Of a stretch of 14,606 nt of DNA, positions 14,436 to 14,606 are shown piece by piece. A program made the position numbers and the translations under genes. Origin of the DNA: Tannerella sp. (GTDB lineage: Bacteria; Bacteroidota; Bacteroidia; Bacteroidales; Tannerellaceae); contig JAISTJ010000090.1 in the NCBI GenBank assembly GCA_031272655.1, positions 1 through 14,606 of the forward strand, read 5' to 3'. The notes below the pieces were generated by a model. That model saw only the letters and a list, made by a program, of their open reading frames with translations, was not told where the DNA came from and made no database searches. The stretch's first letter is position 1. Every line of letters starts with the position of its first letter.

Positions 14436-14462
14436 ATTTTAGATTTTAGATTTTAGATTTTA
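14414..14462. repeat. Seven tandem copies of GATTTTA
   Basis: Perfect heptamer copies start at 14414 and repeat every 7 nt, with a further partial GATT. The coaE stop (14433-14435) is inside copy 3. Because the unit is 7 nt, a TAG recurs in every frame within 21 nt, so copy-number change would barely alter CoaE but would change the distance to the next gene. It is followed by ATTCAT/CATCACT low-complexity repeats up to the next ATG. Confidence 0.95.
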
Positions 14463-14490
14463 GATTCATTATTCATCACTCATCACTCTT

Positions 14491-14606
14491 ATGAACGAAC
14501 AAATACGACAAATCGCCGCCCGCTTGAAGGGCTTGCGCGAGGCGCTGGAAATCAGCGTCGAAGACATTGCAAAGGTCGCAGGCATTACGCCCGACGAGTA
14601 CATCAC
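14491..14606 (+). CDS. Helix-turn-helix (XRE-type) transcriptional regulator, 5' part
   Basis: The frame opens with ATG 14491 and runs off the window after 38 codons. It reads MNEQIRQIAARLKGLREALE followed by ISVEDIAKVAGITPDEYI. The pattern 'RLKGLREALEISVEDIAKVAGIT' is the first helices and turn of an XRE-type DNA-binding domain. Proteins starting like this in Bacteroides often carry a C-terminal cupin domain and neighbour an acyl-CoA ligase gene. That part is outside the window and unverified. It lies 55 nt after coaE across low-complexity repeats. Confidence 0.75.
   Translation, partial: MNEQIRQIAARLKGLREALEISVEDIAKVAGITPDEYI

Noticed and set aside
14414..14462. CRISPR-like array
   Set aside because: The repeats are 7 nt with no spacers, so this is a simple tandem repeat.

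Overview
The window is a chromosomal segment of a member of the Bacteroidales. Three things point there: SusC/FecR/ECF-sigma and fimbrillin/DUF5119 proteins, the order nusB-yajC-ybbR-coaE, and promoters of the Bacteroides type (TTTG, 19-21 nt, TAnnTTTG). A PorT protein suggests a lineage with the type IX secretion system (Porphyromonas/Tannerella/Paludibacter-like), but the species cannot be named from this sequence.

Region 1 (1-5421, minus strand) is the regulatory and uptake half of a polysaccharide/glycan utilisation-type locus. In order of transcription it holds an ECF sigma factor, a FecR-type anti-sigma factor, a 1152-residue SusC-like TonB-dependent transporter with the N-terminal STN signalling domain, and the first 15 codons of a likely SusD-like lipoprotein. 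In the 172-nt gap between fecR and susC, on the opposite strand, there is a complete small-RNA unit: a near-consensus promoter, about 98 nt, and an intrinsic terminator. The RNA would be antisense to the susC leader. This has the layout of the cis-encoded DonS-type sRNAs known from Bacteroides fragilis PULs, and it is the most interesting item here.

Region 2 (5422-8538) starts with about 560 nt of AT-rich DNA without a convincing gene. That stretch contains a compound dyad, four phased copies of a 9-mer, and the promoter of the next gene. It is followed by a plus-strand pair of surface lipoproteins, a fimbrillin-family protein and a DUF5119 protein. They are separated by a perfect 15-bp hairpin. 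No other fimbrial genes are present.

Region 3 (8530-11136, minus strand) has recJ (single-strand DNA exonuclease) and porT (type IX secretion). recJ converges on the DUF5119 gene with 2 nt between their stop codons, inside a shared hairpin.

Region 4 (11197-14606, plus strand) is housekeeping. It has a 55-residue 2[4Fe-4S] ferredoxin with an excellent promoter, a hairpin, and then the tightly packed set nusB, yajC, ybbR-like and coaE. The window ends in the first 38 codons of a helix-turn-helix regulator. coaE carries an in-frame 33-bp palindrome, and its stop codon lies within seven tandem copies of a heptamer.

Taken together, the region is a substrate-sensing import locus and a small surface-appendage pair placed beside conserved core genes, with several short dyad repeats scattered between and within genes.
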